The position numbers and the translations under genes are program-made. Positions 9,117-17,969 of a DNA stretch of 64,000 nucleotides are shown here, in pieces. This stretch comes from an uncultured SAR86 cluster bacterium (GTDB lineage: Bacteria > Pseudomonadota > Gammaproteobacteria > Magnimaribacterales > D2472), in assembly GCA_902558395.1 (NCBI GenBank), contig CACEDS010000003.1, forward strand, positions 186,001 through 250,000. Direction: 5' to 3'. Numbering within the stretch: position 1 is the first letter of the stretch; each line of letters begins with the position of its first letter. The notes under the pieces are model-generated. The model worked only from the letters and a program-made list of their open reading frames with translations. It had not been told where the DNA came from and searched no databases.

Positions 9117-9862
9117 TGTCTTAGTGCACTAAATATATCTTTTTCGTTTTTGGGTGTATTAAATTTTTTTGATATTGTTTCTTGAATTTCATCTATACCT
9201 ACTCTCAAAAAAGGATTTGTATCTAATTCAAGTTTTATAGTTGTTGGGAGTGTAGGTATTCCTTTTTCTCTTAGCTTGATAACATCATTATATCGTGAAA
9301 TTATTTTTTGATTAAGCGGTTCAACACTTTTAGCAAAATTAAGATTTGATTCAGTATATTCATGACCACAATAAATCCTTGTGTTTAGGGGGAGTTTTTT
9401 TAAAATTGATAGGGAGTCATGCATTTGTTCGAAGGTACCCTCGAAAACTCTTCCGCAACCTCCGGCAAATAAAGTATCGCCACAAAATAAAATAGGTTGA
9501 CCATTATTTTCTGAATAGAAACCAATATGATCAAGCGTATGTCCTGGGATTTCTATAATTTCAAATTCGATTCCTAGTAATTTAATTTTAGATTTATCAT
9601 TAACTCTGATATTAATAGAATCAATATTATTATTGGGTCCATACACATCTATAGATTTTTCTGAAAGAATCTCATTAATACCACCAGTATGATCAAAGTG
9701 GTGGTGGGTAATTAGAATGGCTTTTAAATTAAGATCATTTTCTTTAAGAATTTTCAATAAATTCTGACTTTCACCTGGATCAATTACTATTGACCCTTCA
9801 TTAGTTGTAAGTAACCAAATATAATTATCGCTAAATGCTTCAATAGGCTCTATATTAATCAT
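9098..9862 (-). CDS. gloB: Hydroxyacylglutathione hydrolase (glyoxalase II)
   Basis: Hydrolyses S-D-lactoylglutathione to D-lactate and glutathione, the second step of methylglyoxal detoxification. The metallo-beta-lactamase metal motif is THHHFDHTGG, followed by PGHTLDHIGF, FCGDTLFAGGCGRVFEG and YCGHEYTESNLNFA; all metal and substrate motifs of GloB are present. Start at ATG 9862 (a TTG two codons upstream is less likely). 254 residues, typical. Divergent from rnhA with only 22 bases between the start codons, as in the conserved gammaproteobacterial gloB/rnhA-dnaQ arrangement. Confidence 0.96.
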   Translation of the reverse strand: MINIEPIEAFSDNYIWLLTTNEGSIVIDPGESQNLLKILKENDLNLKAILITHHHFDHTGGINEILSEKSIDVYGPNNNIDSINIRVNDKSKIKLLGIEFEIIEIPGHTLDHIGFYSENNGQPILFCGDTLFAGGCGRVFEGTFEQMHDSLSILKKLPLNTRIYCGHEYTESNLNFAKSVEPLNQKIISRYNDVIKLREKGIPTLPTTIKLELDTNPFLRVGIDEIQETISKKFNTPKNEKDIFSALRQWKDNF

Positions 9863-9884
9863 ATGCAAATTCTAAGTTAATTTG

Positions 9885-10316
9885 ATGAAAACAGTAAATA
9901 TTTATACAGATGGTGCTTGCAGAGGAAATCCTGGAGTTGGGGGTTGGGGTGTGCTCATTGAGTATGGAGAAACTAGAAAAGAGTATTTTGGTGGAGAGCT
10001 TAATACAACTAATAATCAAATGGAGCTTAAGGCAGCCATTGAGGGTTTAAAAGCGCTAAAAGAGCCATGTATAGTTCATTTAACTACTGACTCTAAATAT
10101 GTAATGCAAGGCATAACTTCTTGGATTGATAATTGGAAAAAAAATAATTGGAAAAGCTCTTCAAAAAAAAATGTAAAGAACAAAGACCTTTGGATTGAGT
10201 TAGATAAATATGTTGAAATGCATGATGTAAAATGGTCCTGGGTTAAAGGTCATTCTGGTCATGAACAAAATGAAATAGCTGATCAGCTTGCAAATAAAGG
10301 AATAGATACCCTATAA
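9885..10316 (+). CDS. rnhA: Ribonuclease HI
   Basis: Degrades the RNA strand of RNA-DNA hybrids (primers, R-loops). The carboxylate active site is visible: Asp in [12 protein letters not shown], Glu in [13 protein letters not shown], Asp in [11 protein letters not shown], and the final Asp in [12 protein letters not shown], with the His of KGHSGHEQN. The basic protrusion ([20 protein letters not shown]) of the E. coli type is retained. Start at ATG 9885. 143 residues. Seven bases separate it from dnaQ. Confidence 0.97.
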   Translation: MKTVNIYTDGACRGNPGVGGWGVLIEYGETRKEYFGGELNTTNNQMELKAAIEGLKALKEPCIVHLTTDSKYVMQGITSWIDNWKKNNWKSSSKKNVKNKDLWIELDKYVEMHDVKWSWVKGHSGHEQNEIADQLANKGIDTL

Positions 10317-10323
10317 GAAAATT

Positions 10324-11040
10324 ATGGCTAACAAATTTATAATTCTAGATACAGAAACTACAGGTTTAGAAGTTCAACAAGGTCACCGGATTATTGAAAT
10401 TGGTGCTGTCTTGCTGAATGATAGAAAAAAATCTGAGGAACATTTTCATACATATTTAAATCCATCTAGATTAATCGATGAAGAAGCATCAAAAGTTCAT
10501 GGAATAATGAATGAAGATCTTTTAGACAAACCATATTTTGAAGAGGTAGCAGAGGAATTTTTAGAATTTGTAGATGGATCTACTTTAGTTATTCATAATG
10601 CTGCTTTTGATGTGGGCTTTTTAAATAATGAGCTTAAATTAGCTTCATCAAAATACCCTATGCTTCAAGAGATATGTGAAATTGAAGATTCTTTAGCTCT
10701 TGCTAAGGATAAATTTCCAGGACAAAGGAATTCATTGGATGCTTTAGCTAATCGTTTTGACATTTCTGGTTATGACAGAACATTTCATGGAGCTTTGCTA
10801 GATGCAAATATCTTAGCTGATGTTTATATGTCATTAACAGGTGGACAAAGTAAATTTGAATTTGATTCAAACAGCCTATCTGATATTCAGAAAACCTCTT
10901 CAAAAAATACTGTCTCAAGAGAGAACATTGAATTAATTTCTATTGAAGCAAATAAGAGTGATCTAAAAGAACATGAGTCTAGGCTTCTAGATATCGAAAA
11001 AAGAAATTCTGTTGAAACAATTTGGAGAAAAATACATTGA
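10324..11040 (+). CDS. dnaQ: DNA polymerase III epsilon subunit (proofreading 3'-5' exonuclease)
   Basis: Proofreading subunit of the replicative polymerase. DEDDh exonuclease motifs: ExoI FIILDTETTGLE, ExoII VIHNAAFDVGFLN, ExoIII HGALLDANILADVYM, with the invariant His of FHGALLDA. The C-terminal ~50 residues after the exonuclease domain form the linker and tail that bind the polymerase alpha subunit. 238 residues, like E. coli (243). In E. coli rnhA and dnaQ are divergent; here they are in tandem and probably co-transcribed. The stop TGA overlaps the TTG start of gltX. Confidence 0.95.
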   Translation: MANKFIILDTETTGLEVQQGHRIIEIGAVLLNDRKKSEEHFHTYLNPSRLIDEEASKVHGIMNEDLLDKPYFEEVAEEFLEFVDGSTLVIHNAAFDVGFLNNELKLASSKYPMLQEICEIEDSLALAKDKFPGQRNSLDALANRFDISGYDRTFHGALLDANILADVYMSLTGGQSKFEFDSNSLSDIQKTSSKNTVSRENIELISIEANKSDLKEHESRLLDIEKRNSVETIWRKIH

Positions 11041-12437
11041 AAAAAGTCATAACAAGGTTTGCTCCAAGTCCCACAGGCACCTTGCATATTGGCGGAGTGA
11101 GAACAGCTTTGTTTAACTATGTATATGCTAAAAAACATTCTGGAAAATTTTTAGTTCGTATCGAAGATACCGATAGAGAAAGATCTACCAAAGAATTTGA
11201 GAAGAATATTCTTGATAGCTTGGATTCTATTGGACTATCGCCAGATGAAAAACCTATCAATCAATCTGAAAGAGGAGATATATACCAGGCTGCCGCTCAA
11301 AAAATTATAGATTCTGGACAGGCATACTATTGTAATTGTTCTGTTGAGAGGCTCGAAAAAATGAGATCTGAACAACAAGCTAAGGGACAAAAGCCCCAAT
11401 ATGACGGAAAATGTAGGAATTTAAATCTAAAAAAATCAAGTGATACAGTCCTTAGACTTAAGACACCTATTGATGGAGAAATAGTAGTTAAAGATTATGT
11501 TCGTGGTGATATTGTTTTCAATAATGCAGAGCTTGATGATTTAATTATTCTTAGAAGTGATGGAAGTCCAACCTATCATTTATGTAATGTAGTTGATGAT
11601 TTTGAGCAGGGTGTTACTACAGTTATAAGAGGCGAGGATCATATAAGTAATACTCCTAGGCAAATACATATTCAAAATGCTCTTGGATATCCAGAGCTTG
11701 AATATGCACATTTGCCATTAGTATTAGGGTCGGATAAAAAAAGACTTTCAAAAAGACATGCTGCTACCAGCCTTGAAGAATACAAAGATGAGGGGTACCT
11801 CGATTCAGCTATTCTAAATACTTTAGCAAGGCTTGGCTGGTCTAGAGGAGATAAAGAAGTTTTTTATCTTGAAGATTTAATTAAGGATTTTGATATAACA
11901 GAAGTTCAAAAAGCTGGTGCAATATTTGATGTAAGTAAGTTAGATTTTCTTAATTCCCAACATATGGCCAATCTATCTCATGAAGAGTTCATTAATACTA
12001 TAAATCCATTTCTTAATGATATGGATATAAATCTAAATGAACATATTAAAAAAGATTTATTAATTGAGTCCATGAGGTCTTCATCAAATACTTTAAAAGG
12101 GGTTTGCAACAATTTAATTTGTTATTTTAAAGATATAGAGGAATACAATAAGAAAGCTATTGATAAATTTATTGGTAATTCAGATAAAGTTTTAAGCGAC
12201 TTAAGAAATAAAATTAATGATTTAGAGGATTGGAATGAATCATCGCTTGATACGCTTCTTCAAAAATATAGAGAAGAGTATGATTTGCCTATTCCAAAAG
12301 TTAATCAACCTATAAGAATAGCTTTAACTGGTTCAACAAACTCACCATCTTTGGGGACCACTTTATATCTATTTGACAAAGAAGAGGTTTTAAATAGATT
12401 AGATGCTCTTATATCTTTTCTTCACAAAGATAATTAA
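11037..12437 (+). CDS. gltX: Glutamyl-tRNA synthetase
   Basis: Charges tRNA-Glu with glutamate; class I synthetase. Start set at TTG 11037 (in ATTGA with the dnaQ stop), giving MKKVITRFAPSPTGTLHIGG, which matches the family N-terminus; a TTG five codons further up would add unneeded residues. HIGH-type motif is TLHIGG and the KMSKS-type motif is KKRLSKRHAA. A zinc-like Cys set (CNCSVERL ... GKCRN) is partly conserved. 466 residues, standard length. The 3' end overlaps the convergent lysR-type gene by 29 bases, an unusually long coding overlap. Confidence 0.96.
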   Translation: MKKVITRFAPSPTGTLHIGGVRTALFNYVYAKKHSGKFLVRIEDTDRERSTKEFEKNILDSLDSIGLSPDEKPINQSERGDIYQAAAQKIIDSGQAYYCNCSVERLEKMRSEQQAKGQKPQYDGKCRNLNLKKSSDTVLRLKTPIDGEIVVKDYVRGDIVFNNAELDDLIILRSDGSPTYHLCNVVDDFEQGVTTVIRGEDHISNTPRQIHIQNALGYPELEYAHLPLVLGSDKKRLSKRHAATSLEEYKDEGYLDSAILNTLARLGWSRGDKEVFYLEDLIKDFDITEVQKAGAIFDVSKLDFLNSQHMANLSHEEFINTINPFLNDMDINLNEHIKKDLLIESMRSSSNTLKGVCNNLICYFKDIEEYNKKAIDKFIGNSDKVLSDLRNKINDLEDWNESSLDTLLQKYREEYDLPIPKVNQPIRIALTGSTNSPSLGTTLYLFDKEEVLNRLDALISFLHKDN

Positions 12438-13287
12438 AGAATTCATTGCATTCATACCTAACAATGTCTTTCTTGATAGCACTAATACTATATTTGAAAT
12501 CTTTATCTAAAATCTTTGAGATTTTTACTTTTTTTCTATCAGCCTTTAAAAGGCTATTTTCGTCTAGAATAGAAATAGCAATGCCGTCATGCACGATTGA
12601 TAATGCAGAGCTATAGGAGTCTGTTTTTACAACGATATTCATATTGATTTCATTAACTTTAATATAGTTTGAAAGGCTGGTTTCCTCATAAAAAGATAAC
12701 AAGTTCGTAACCTCTACGAATGGATATTGCATAATATCTTTTAAGAATACTTTGTCAGGAAGGTTAAATTTTATTGGAGAGACAAGGCTATGATTTCCTT
12801 CTTTTATAATTGTTGATCTTGAGCTTGGTTGATTTTTAGAATTAAAACATATTGTTAAATCAATATCAGGTTTATACCTATCTTCAATCAAATCAATGCT
12901 ATTTAGATTTATCAAATTAAATTTCACACCAGGATTTATCTTGTTATATCTTTTTATAATTTTAGGCACAATACTTTCTGCTAAGGAAGGCGTAGTTCCA
13001 ATATTGATAAAATCAGCAGATCTTGACTTATATGTATTTGCAATAGCATTGAAGCTTTTTAGCTGACTATGAACTATAGATGCATGTTCAAATAAATCAT
13101 CTGCTTCATGTGTTGGAATTAATTTTTTTCCTTGCCTTAAAAAGAGTTTGAAATTTAATTTTTTTTCTATAACACCTAAAGTTTTACTTATTGAGGGTTG
13201 TGATATTTGCAAGCCCTCTGCAGCAGCTGTCATTGAGCCTTGCTTGTAGACCTCATAAAAAATCTCTATTTGTTTTGCTGATAACAT
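12409..13287 (-). CDS. LysR-family transcriptional regulator
   Basis: 292 residues with an N-terminal winged helix-turn-helix (QIEIFYEVYKQGSMTAAAEGLQ, then ISQPSISKTLGVIEKKL) and a periplasmic-binding-protein-like effector domain. Probably regulates itself and the divergent TBDT/DASS/ggt genes; a perfect dyad with the LysR-box form T-N11-A begins immediately upstream of its start codon. The effector is unknown; its neighbours suggest a glutamate-containing compound. It overlaps the end of gltX. Confidence 0.9.
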   Translation of the reverse strand: MLSAKQIEIFYEVYKQGSMTAAAEGLQISQPSISKTLGVIEKKLNFKLFLRQGKKLIPTHEADDLFEHASIVHSQLKSFNAIANTYKSRSADFINIGTTPSLAESIVPKIIKRYNKINPGVKFNLINLNSIDLIEDRYKPDIDLTICFNSKNQPSSRSTIIKEGNHSLVSPIKFNLPDKVFLKDIMQYPFVEVTNLLSFYEETSLSNYIKVNEINMNIVVKTDSYSSALSIVHDGIAISILDENSLLKADRKKVKISKILDKDFKYSISAIKKDIVRYECNEFFNYLCEEKI

Positions 13288-13306
13288 ATATAACTAAAAG
13301 TTATAT
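13288..13306. promoter_or_regulatory. Dyad operator candidate at the LysR-type gene start
   Basis: Perfect 8-bp inverted repeat ATATAACT-AAA-AGTTATAT directly abutting the regulator's start codon. The inner TAACTAAAAGTTA fits the LysR T-N11-A box. The position suggests autoregulation and possibly activation of the divergent receptor gene. Confidence 0.55.
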
Positions 13307-13335
13307 ATATCTTAATATAAATATATTATTTATGG

Positions 13336-13365
13336 TAGACAACAAAAGTCTTACAGCTATATACT
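13336..13365 (+). promoter_or_regulatory. Predicted sigma-70 promoter for the TBDT at 13402
   Basis: TAGACA (13336-13341), 18-bp spacer, TATACT (13360-13365), which would give a leader of about 30 nt with a GGGG-type Shine-Dalgarno before the ATG. Confidence 0.5.
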
Positions 13366-13401
13366 AATTGTAAGTTTTAATATTTATTAGGGGATTAAAA
13401 A

Positions 13402-16400
13402 ATGTTTAAAAAACTACTATTAGTATTTCCATTGGTTATATCAACCAATATTTTTGCTCAGGATTCAGAGTCAGCTTCAGATGTTGAAGAGGTTGTTACT
13501 GTTGGCTCACAAATCAAAGGAGCCAAAATTACTGGCGCTCTTCCAGTGACAGTCATTTCTACAGAGGACATAGAGGGTATTGGTGTCGAATCTGGAGATG
13601 AGCTTTTTGCTGAACTAGCTGAAATGGGAAGTAATAACTTTAACCAGACAGATTTTAGTGGTGGATATAATGCATCAAGAGGTGACGTGGGATCACTAGA
13701 TTTAAGAAATATTGGTACTGGTAATACATTAACGTTATTGAATGGTAGAAGGCTTGTTCAATCTCCAGGTTATGCAACTGAGTGGGTTGGAGGAAGTTAC
13801 GTTCCAGTTTCAAGCGTCAACTCAAACCTTATTCCGGTTTATGGTTCAGAAAGAATTGAAATCCTCAGAGATGGTGCTGCATCGATTTATGGTGCTGATG
13901 CTGTAGCAGGTGTTGTGAACACTGTTTTAAAAGATGACTTCGAAGGCTTAACTGTAAGACTTAGAACTAATTGGTACGATAGTTTCGAAGCTCAAGATAA
14001 TAAAGTAAGTATTCAATGGGGTAAAGATTTCTCTGATGGTACTAATGTATCAGTATATTATGATGGTTATGTAAGAGAAAAAATACGAGGAGCTGAAGAT
14101 CCAAAATGGGTCAATGGTGATCTACGAAGATATCTTCCTGACCCAACAAGCACTGATCCAGATGGCCAGTTTAATGACACTACATGGAGAAATCAGAGCG
14201 CAAGCTCAGTGTGGGGTCAATTCTATACAGGTTCTGGTTCAAACGTTCATTCAATGTACAGACCTGATGATAGTTATTGTCAAAGCACTTCAACAACAAA
14301 TTTATATTCTATTCCTGGTTTAACAAACATGTGTATCTATGATGCTAGCTCTATAAGATCTGACAATAGAACTAATTATGGTGAAACATATGATAAAAGA
14401 GGCCCTTTAGATAGACATAATTTCGTAATGTTTATAAATAGAGAGCTGGAAAATGGAATCGAAGCATATACTGAACTAAGTTTTTATCAATCAAAATCTG
14501 AAAAGGTACTGTATGCTGGAACTAATTTAGGTCTAGGATCATCTTCTAAGCAGGGTGGTAATACTCAACCATTACTAATCCCATCTACTAACTATTGGTT
14601 AAATCAACTCCAAAGAGGTCCAATTGGTTCAACAGGTGGAGATTTGTTTGTTGATAAAGAAGCGGATCACTTATGGGCTAGATATTTTAGATTCTCAACT
14701 CCAAGATCTTGGGATTCTACTCGTCAAACCTGGAGAATTGTTCAAGGTTTTAGAGGAACATATGGAGATTGGGATTGGGATTCAGCTATAGTTGCATCAA
14801 AAGCTACCTCAAAAATGAATAACCATGGTAGAGCAAATTTAACATTATTAGATGCTGCTTTGGCTAAATCAACTCCTGATGCATATAACCCATTCTGTGC
14901 GGGATTAAATTGTGGTGAAGAAGCATTTATGACCACAATCTTTAGAAATAATACAACTGAGCTATATATGGTTGATTTCAAAATGAGTAATCCATCAGTA
15001 TTCTCAATGCCAGCAGGTGATGTAGGTATGCTTGTTGGAGCAGAGATAAGAAAAGAAACTATGGACGATGCAAGAGATCCTAACATTAATGGAACTATTG
15101 TATATACAACAGTTCCTGAAGCAGCAAATCAAGCAACATTCCCATACATATCAAATATTTCAAACAGTAGTCCGTCACCTGATACATATGGTGAAAGAAC
15201 AGTTTCATCACTATTTGTAGAAATGCAGATTCCCTTGGCTAACAATGTTGAGTCTCAATTAGCTATAAGAGGTGAAAATGCGGACGATTATGGAAGCAAT
15301 GTTGTAGGAAAATTAGCAGTAGGTTATACGCCTACTGATTGGCTAAAAGTTAGAGGTTCCAAATCTACATCTCACAGAGCTCCTAATTTAATAACTGTTA
15401 ATGAAGGAATGGTTGTAAGAAATAATAGTCTTCAAGATTTTCTTTATACAAAAGCTAACGGTGAGCTTGGCGATAGTTACTCAATTCAAAGAGTTGCACA
15501 AGGTAATGATGACCTTGAAGCAGAAGAAGCTACTAATACTAATATTGGTATTGTATTAACACCAATTGATGACTTAATTATTACTGTCGACAAATGGGAA
15601 ATCGCTACTGAAAACACTGTTGGTTTATTTGGTGAAGTAAATCACATCTTACTTGACACTCTTATTAGAGCTGAGGGTGGTGCAGGTGAATGTGTTGGCA
15701 ACCCAAGGGTGGTTAGAGGCGCATATGTAGAAGATAATGATCCTGAATCAAACACATATAATGCTGACTGGGACAGTAATTTCTGTAAGTCCGGCATGGT
15801 GCAAAGAGTTGAAGATGTTTATACAAACTTAGATGATAGAACTCTTACTGGTACAGACTATGCAATTGAGTATTCATTAGATACCGAGGTTGGCTCATTC
15901 TCAGCAAAATTAATGAGCGTTCAATTCGATGAATTCCTTCAAGAGGCATCAGGTGACAGTTTAAGGTTAATAGAAGCCTCAAAACCTGGAGGAGCTTTAG
16001 ATGGATTACCATCTCCAGCTGGTTATGGAGATCTTTTAGGTACCTTTGATAGGAGAGCATATCCTGAAATTAAAAACACTGTTCGTATTTCTTGGAAAAA
16101 AGGACCATGGAACGCTTATCTATCTCAAACAAGAATAAGCAGTTTCTTTGAGATGGGTGTTACCGACAATGCAAAATCAGTTGATGTATCGGGCTCATCA
16201 AATGATATTTATGCATGTTCTGGAACCAGTAAATATGACACAAGCTTTGCAACATGTGGTGACAAATGGAAAGTTGATGCCATGAGAACAGTTAATTTAA
16301 CTGTAGGGTACATGTTTGATAATGGTCTTCGTGTAAGAGGAACAATTAGAAACCTCGAAGATGAAAGAGCTCCTTTAGCTGATGAATATACTTGGGGTTT

Positions 16401-16464
16401 TGTTGCTGACCAACACAGTGACTATGGTAAGAGTTATTCATTAGAGCTTTACAAGAAGTTCTAA
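13402..16464 (+). CDS. TonB-dependent outer-membrane receptor (linked to DASS/ggt locus)
   Basis: Energised outer-membrane transporter. It has a Sec signal peptide (MFKKLLLVFPLVISTNIFA), a TonB box-like stretch (DVEEVVTVGSQI), a plug domain (VTVISTEDIEGIGV ... LRNIGTGNTLTLLNGRRLVQ ... ERIEILRDGAASIYGADAVAGVVN) and a 22-strand-type barrel ending in a C-terminal Phe (LELYKKF), the signal for outer-membrane insertion. 1020 residues. The substrate cannot be read from sequence; adjacency to a dicarboxylate symporter, gamma-glutamyltransferase and an M20D amidohydrolase suggests a gamma-glutamyl or N-acyl-glutamate compound. A strong terminator follows, so downstream genes have their own promoter or depend on read-through. 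Confidence 0.93.
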   Translation: MFKKLLLVFPLVISTNIFAQDSESASDVEEVVTVGSQIKGAKITGALPVTVISTEDIEGIGVESGDELFAELAEMGSNNFNQTDFSGGYNASRGDVGSLDLRNIGTGNTLTLLNGRRLVQSPGYATEWVGGSYVPVSSVNSNLIPVYGSERIEILRDGAASIYGADAVAGVVNTVLKDDFEGLTVRLRTNWYDSFEAQDNKVSIQWGKDFSDGTNVSVYYDGYVREKIRGAEDPKWVNGDLRRYLPDPTSTDPDGQFNDTTWRNQSASSVWGQFYTGSGSNVHSMYRPDDSYCQSTSTTNLYSIPGLTNMCIYDASSIRSDNRTNYGETYDKRGPLDRHNFVMFINRELENGIEAYTELSFYQSKSEKVLYAGTNLGLGSSSKQGGNTQPLLIPSTNYWLNQLQRGPIGSTGGDLFVDKEADHLWARYFRFSTPRSWDSTRQTWRIVQGFRGTYGDWDWDSAIVASKATSKMNNHGRANLTLLDAALAKSTPDAYNPFCAGLNCGEEAFMTTIFRNNTTELYMVDFKMSNPSVFSMPAGDVGMLVGAEIRKETMDDARDPNINGTIVYTTVPEAANQATFPYISNISNSSPSPDTYGERTVSSLFVEMQIPLANNVESQLAIRGENADDYGSNVVGKLAVGYTPTDWLKVRGSKSTSHRAPNLITVNEGMVVRNNSLQDFLYTKANGELGDSYSIQRVAQGNDDLEAEEATNTNIGIVLTPIDDLIITVDKWEIATENTVGLFGEVNHILLDTLIRAEGGAGECVGNPRVVRGAYVEDNDPESNTYNADWDSNFCKSGMVQRVEDVYTNLDDRTLTGTDYAIEYSLDTEVGSFSAKLMSVQFDEFLQEASGDSLRLIEASKPGGALDGLPSPAGYGDLLGTFDRRAYPEIKNTVRISWKKGPWNAYLSQTRISSFFEMGVTDNAKSVDVSGSSNDIYACSGTSKYDTSFATCGDKWKVDAMRTVNLTVGYMFDNGLRVRGTIRNLEDERAPLADEYTWGFVADQHSDYGKSYSLELYKKF

Positions 16465-16484
16465 TCTTATTAGAAAAATTAAAA

Positions 16485-16507
16485 GGGAGCTTTTGCTCCC
16501 TTTTTTT
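16485..16507 (+). terminator. Intrinsic terminator after the first TBDT
   Basis: GGGAGC-TTTT-GCTCCC followed by seven T. Confidence 0.9.
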
Positions 16508-16530
16508 AGCTTAAAGGTTAATATATTTAT

Positions 16531-17967
16531 ATGCATGTATATCAAAAGAAAGGTTTTATAGTTGGGCTAGTCCTTTTTATACTAATGCTTTTTCTTCCAG
16601 CACCAGCTGGTCTAAATGTGGTGGGTTGGTCAGTAGCAGCAATTGTTGTTTTAATGGCAGTTTGGTGGGCTACTGAAGCTATTCCTGTTGCAGTTACGGC
16701 ATTACTTCCATTGGCTTTATTTCCCTTAGTAGGAGTAACTTCTTTTAAAGAGGCCGCGTTACCTTATGCTAATCCAAATATATATTTATTTCTTGGTGGC
16801 TTTATGCTTGCATTAGCCATTGAGAGATCAGGTCTTCATAAAAGAATGGCTTTGCATATGATAATTGCAGCCGGTTCTAGTGGACCCAAGTTAATTGGTG
16901 GTTTTATGACTATTGCTGCGTTAATCAGCATGTTTGTTATGAACACATCTACAACATTAATGCTTTTACCAATTGGTTTAGCTGTTTGTTCAGTAGTTAC
17001 TAATACAATTCCTGGGCTTACAGAAAAAGAAATAAAATTTTTTGATACTTCATTAATGTTGGGTATTGCATATGCTGCAACTATTGGTGGAATGTCGACA
17101 CTTGTTGGCACGGCTCCAAATATTGTTTTTAGTGCATTTATGCAAGAAACATATGGCATTGAAATTTCAATGATTCAATGGATGACATTAGGAGTGCCTT
17201 TAGCAATAGTAATGCTTTATTCTGCATGGGTTATTTTAACTAAATATGTTTTCCCTACATCATTTATAACATCCGATGAAACAAAAATGTATTTAAGAAA
17301 TATGCTTATCGAACAAGGCCCGCTATCAAAGGATGAAAAAAAGATTTCTATAATATTTGGATTAACAGCTCTTGCATGGATGTTTAGAACAGTTATAGAT
17401 AATTATGATATGTTTGCTGGCCTAACTGATGCGGGAATTGCAATTATATCTGCGATTTTACTATTTATGATTCCATCTAGTTCTTCAAAAGGTGAATTAC
17501 TTGATTGGAGTCAATCTGATAAATTACCTTGGGGTCTGTTAATTCTTTTTGGAGGAGGTTTGTCGATTGCGGCACAAATTAACTCCAGCGGGCTTGGTGT
17601 ATGGATTGGAGAAGGGTTGAGTGTTCTAAGCACAGTTCCACCAATTTTTTTAATTTTTGCTGTTGCTGCTTTAATTATTTTTCTAACAGAAGTAACTTCC
17701 AATGTAGCAACAACTTCAACATTTTTACCAGTTTTTGGCGCCGTCGCTGTTGGCATAGGAGTGCTACCTGTATCACTTACTGTCCCAGTGTGTCTAGCTG
17801 CAAGTTGTGCTTTCATGCTGCCTGTTGCAACACCCCCAAACGCCATAGTCTATGGATCAGGAAAATTTACAATAGCCACCATGATGAGAGCAGGTTTTGT
17901 TCTTAACATTATTGGTATATTTGTTGTAACTTTATTTGCTTACTTTTTAGCACCTCAAATTTTTTAA
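16531..17967 (+). CDS. DASS-family (SLC13) sodium/dicarboxylate symporter
   Basis: Inner-membrane secondary transporter that couples uptake of di- or tricarboxylates (succinate, citrate, possibly glutamate-like anions) to sodium. About 12 hydrophobic segments in 478 residues. DASS signatures: the N-terminal WWATEAIPVAVTALLPL, the SNT-like motif MNTSTTLMLLPIG, the hairpin TIGGMSTLVGTAPN, and the second-half repeat TSNVATTSTFLPVFGA and LPVATPPNAIVYGSG. Two bases separate it from ggt, so they are one transcript. In this locus it may import the product released by the neighbouring periplasmic enzymes. Confidence 0.92.
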   Translation: MHVYQKKGFIVGLVLFILMLFLPAPAGLNVVGWSVAAIVVLMAVWWATEAIPVAVTALLPLALFPLVGVTSFKEAALPYANPNIYLFLGGFMLALAIERSGLHKRMALHMIIAAGSSGPKLIGGFMTIAALISMFVMNTSTTLMLLPIGLAVCSVVTNTIPGLTEKEIKFFDTSLMLGIAYAATIGGMSTLVGTAPNIVFSAFMQETYGIEISMIQWMTLGVPLAIVMLYSAWVILTKYVFPTSFITSDETKMYLRNMLIEQGPLSKDEKKISIIFGLTALAWMFRTVIDNYDMFAGLTDAGIAIISAILLFMIPSSSSKGELLDWSQSDKLPWGLLILFGGGLSIAAQINSSGLGVWIGEGLSVLSTVPPIFLIFAVAALIIFLTEVTSNVATTSTFLPVFGAVAVGIGVLPVSLTVPVCLAASCAFMLPVATPPNAIVYGSGKFTIATMMRAGFVLNIIGIFVVTLFAYFLAPQIF

Positions 17968-17969
17968 TA

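Noticed and set aside
14742..15086. 114-codon minus-strand frame inside the first TBDT
   Set aside because: Shadow of the receptor barrel; no ribosome site or recognisable domain.
17511..17906. Two open frames of over 100 codons inside the DASS gene (one on each strand)
   Set aside because: Both are shadows of a strongly conserved membrane protein; their translations are low-complexity or Cys/Asn-rich and have no start signals.
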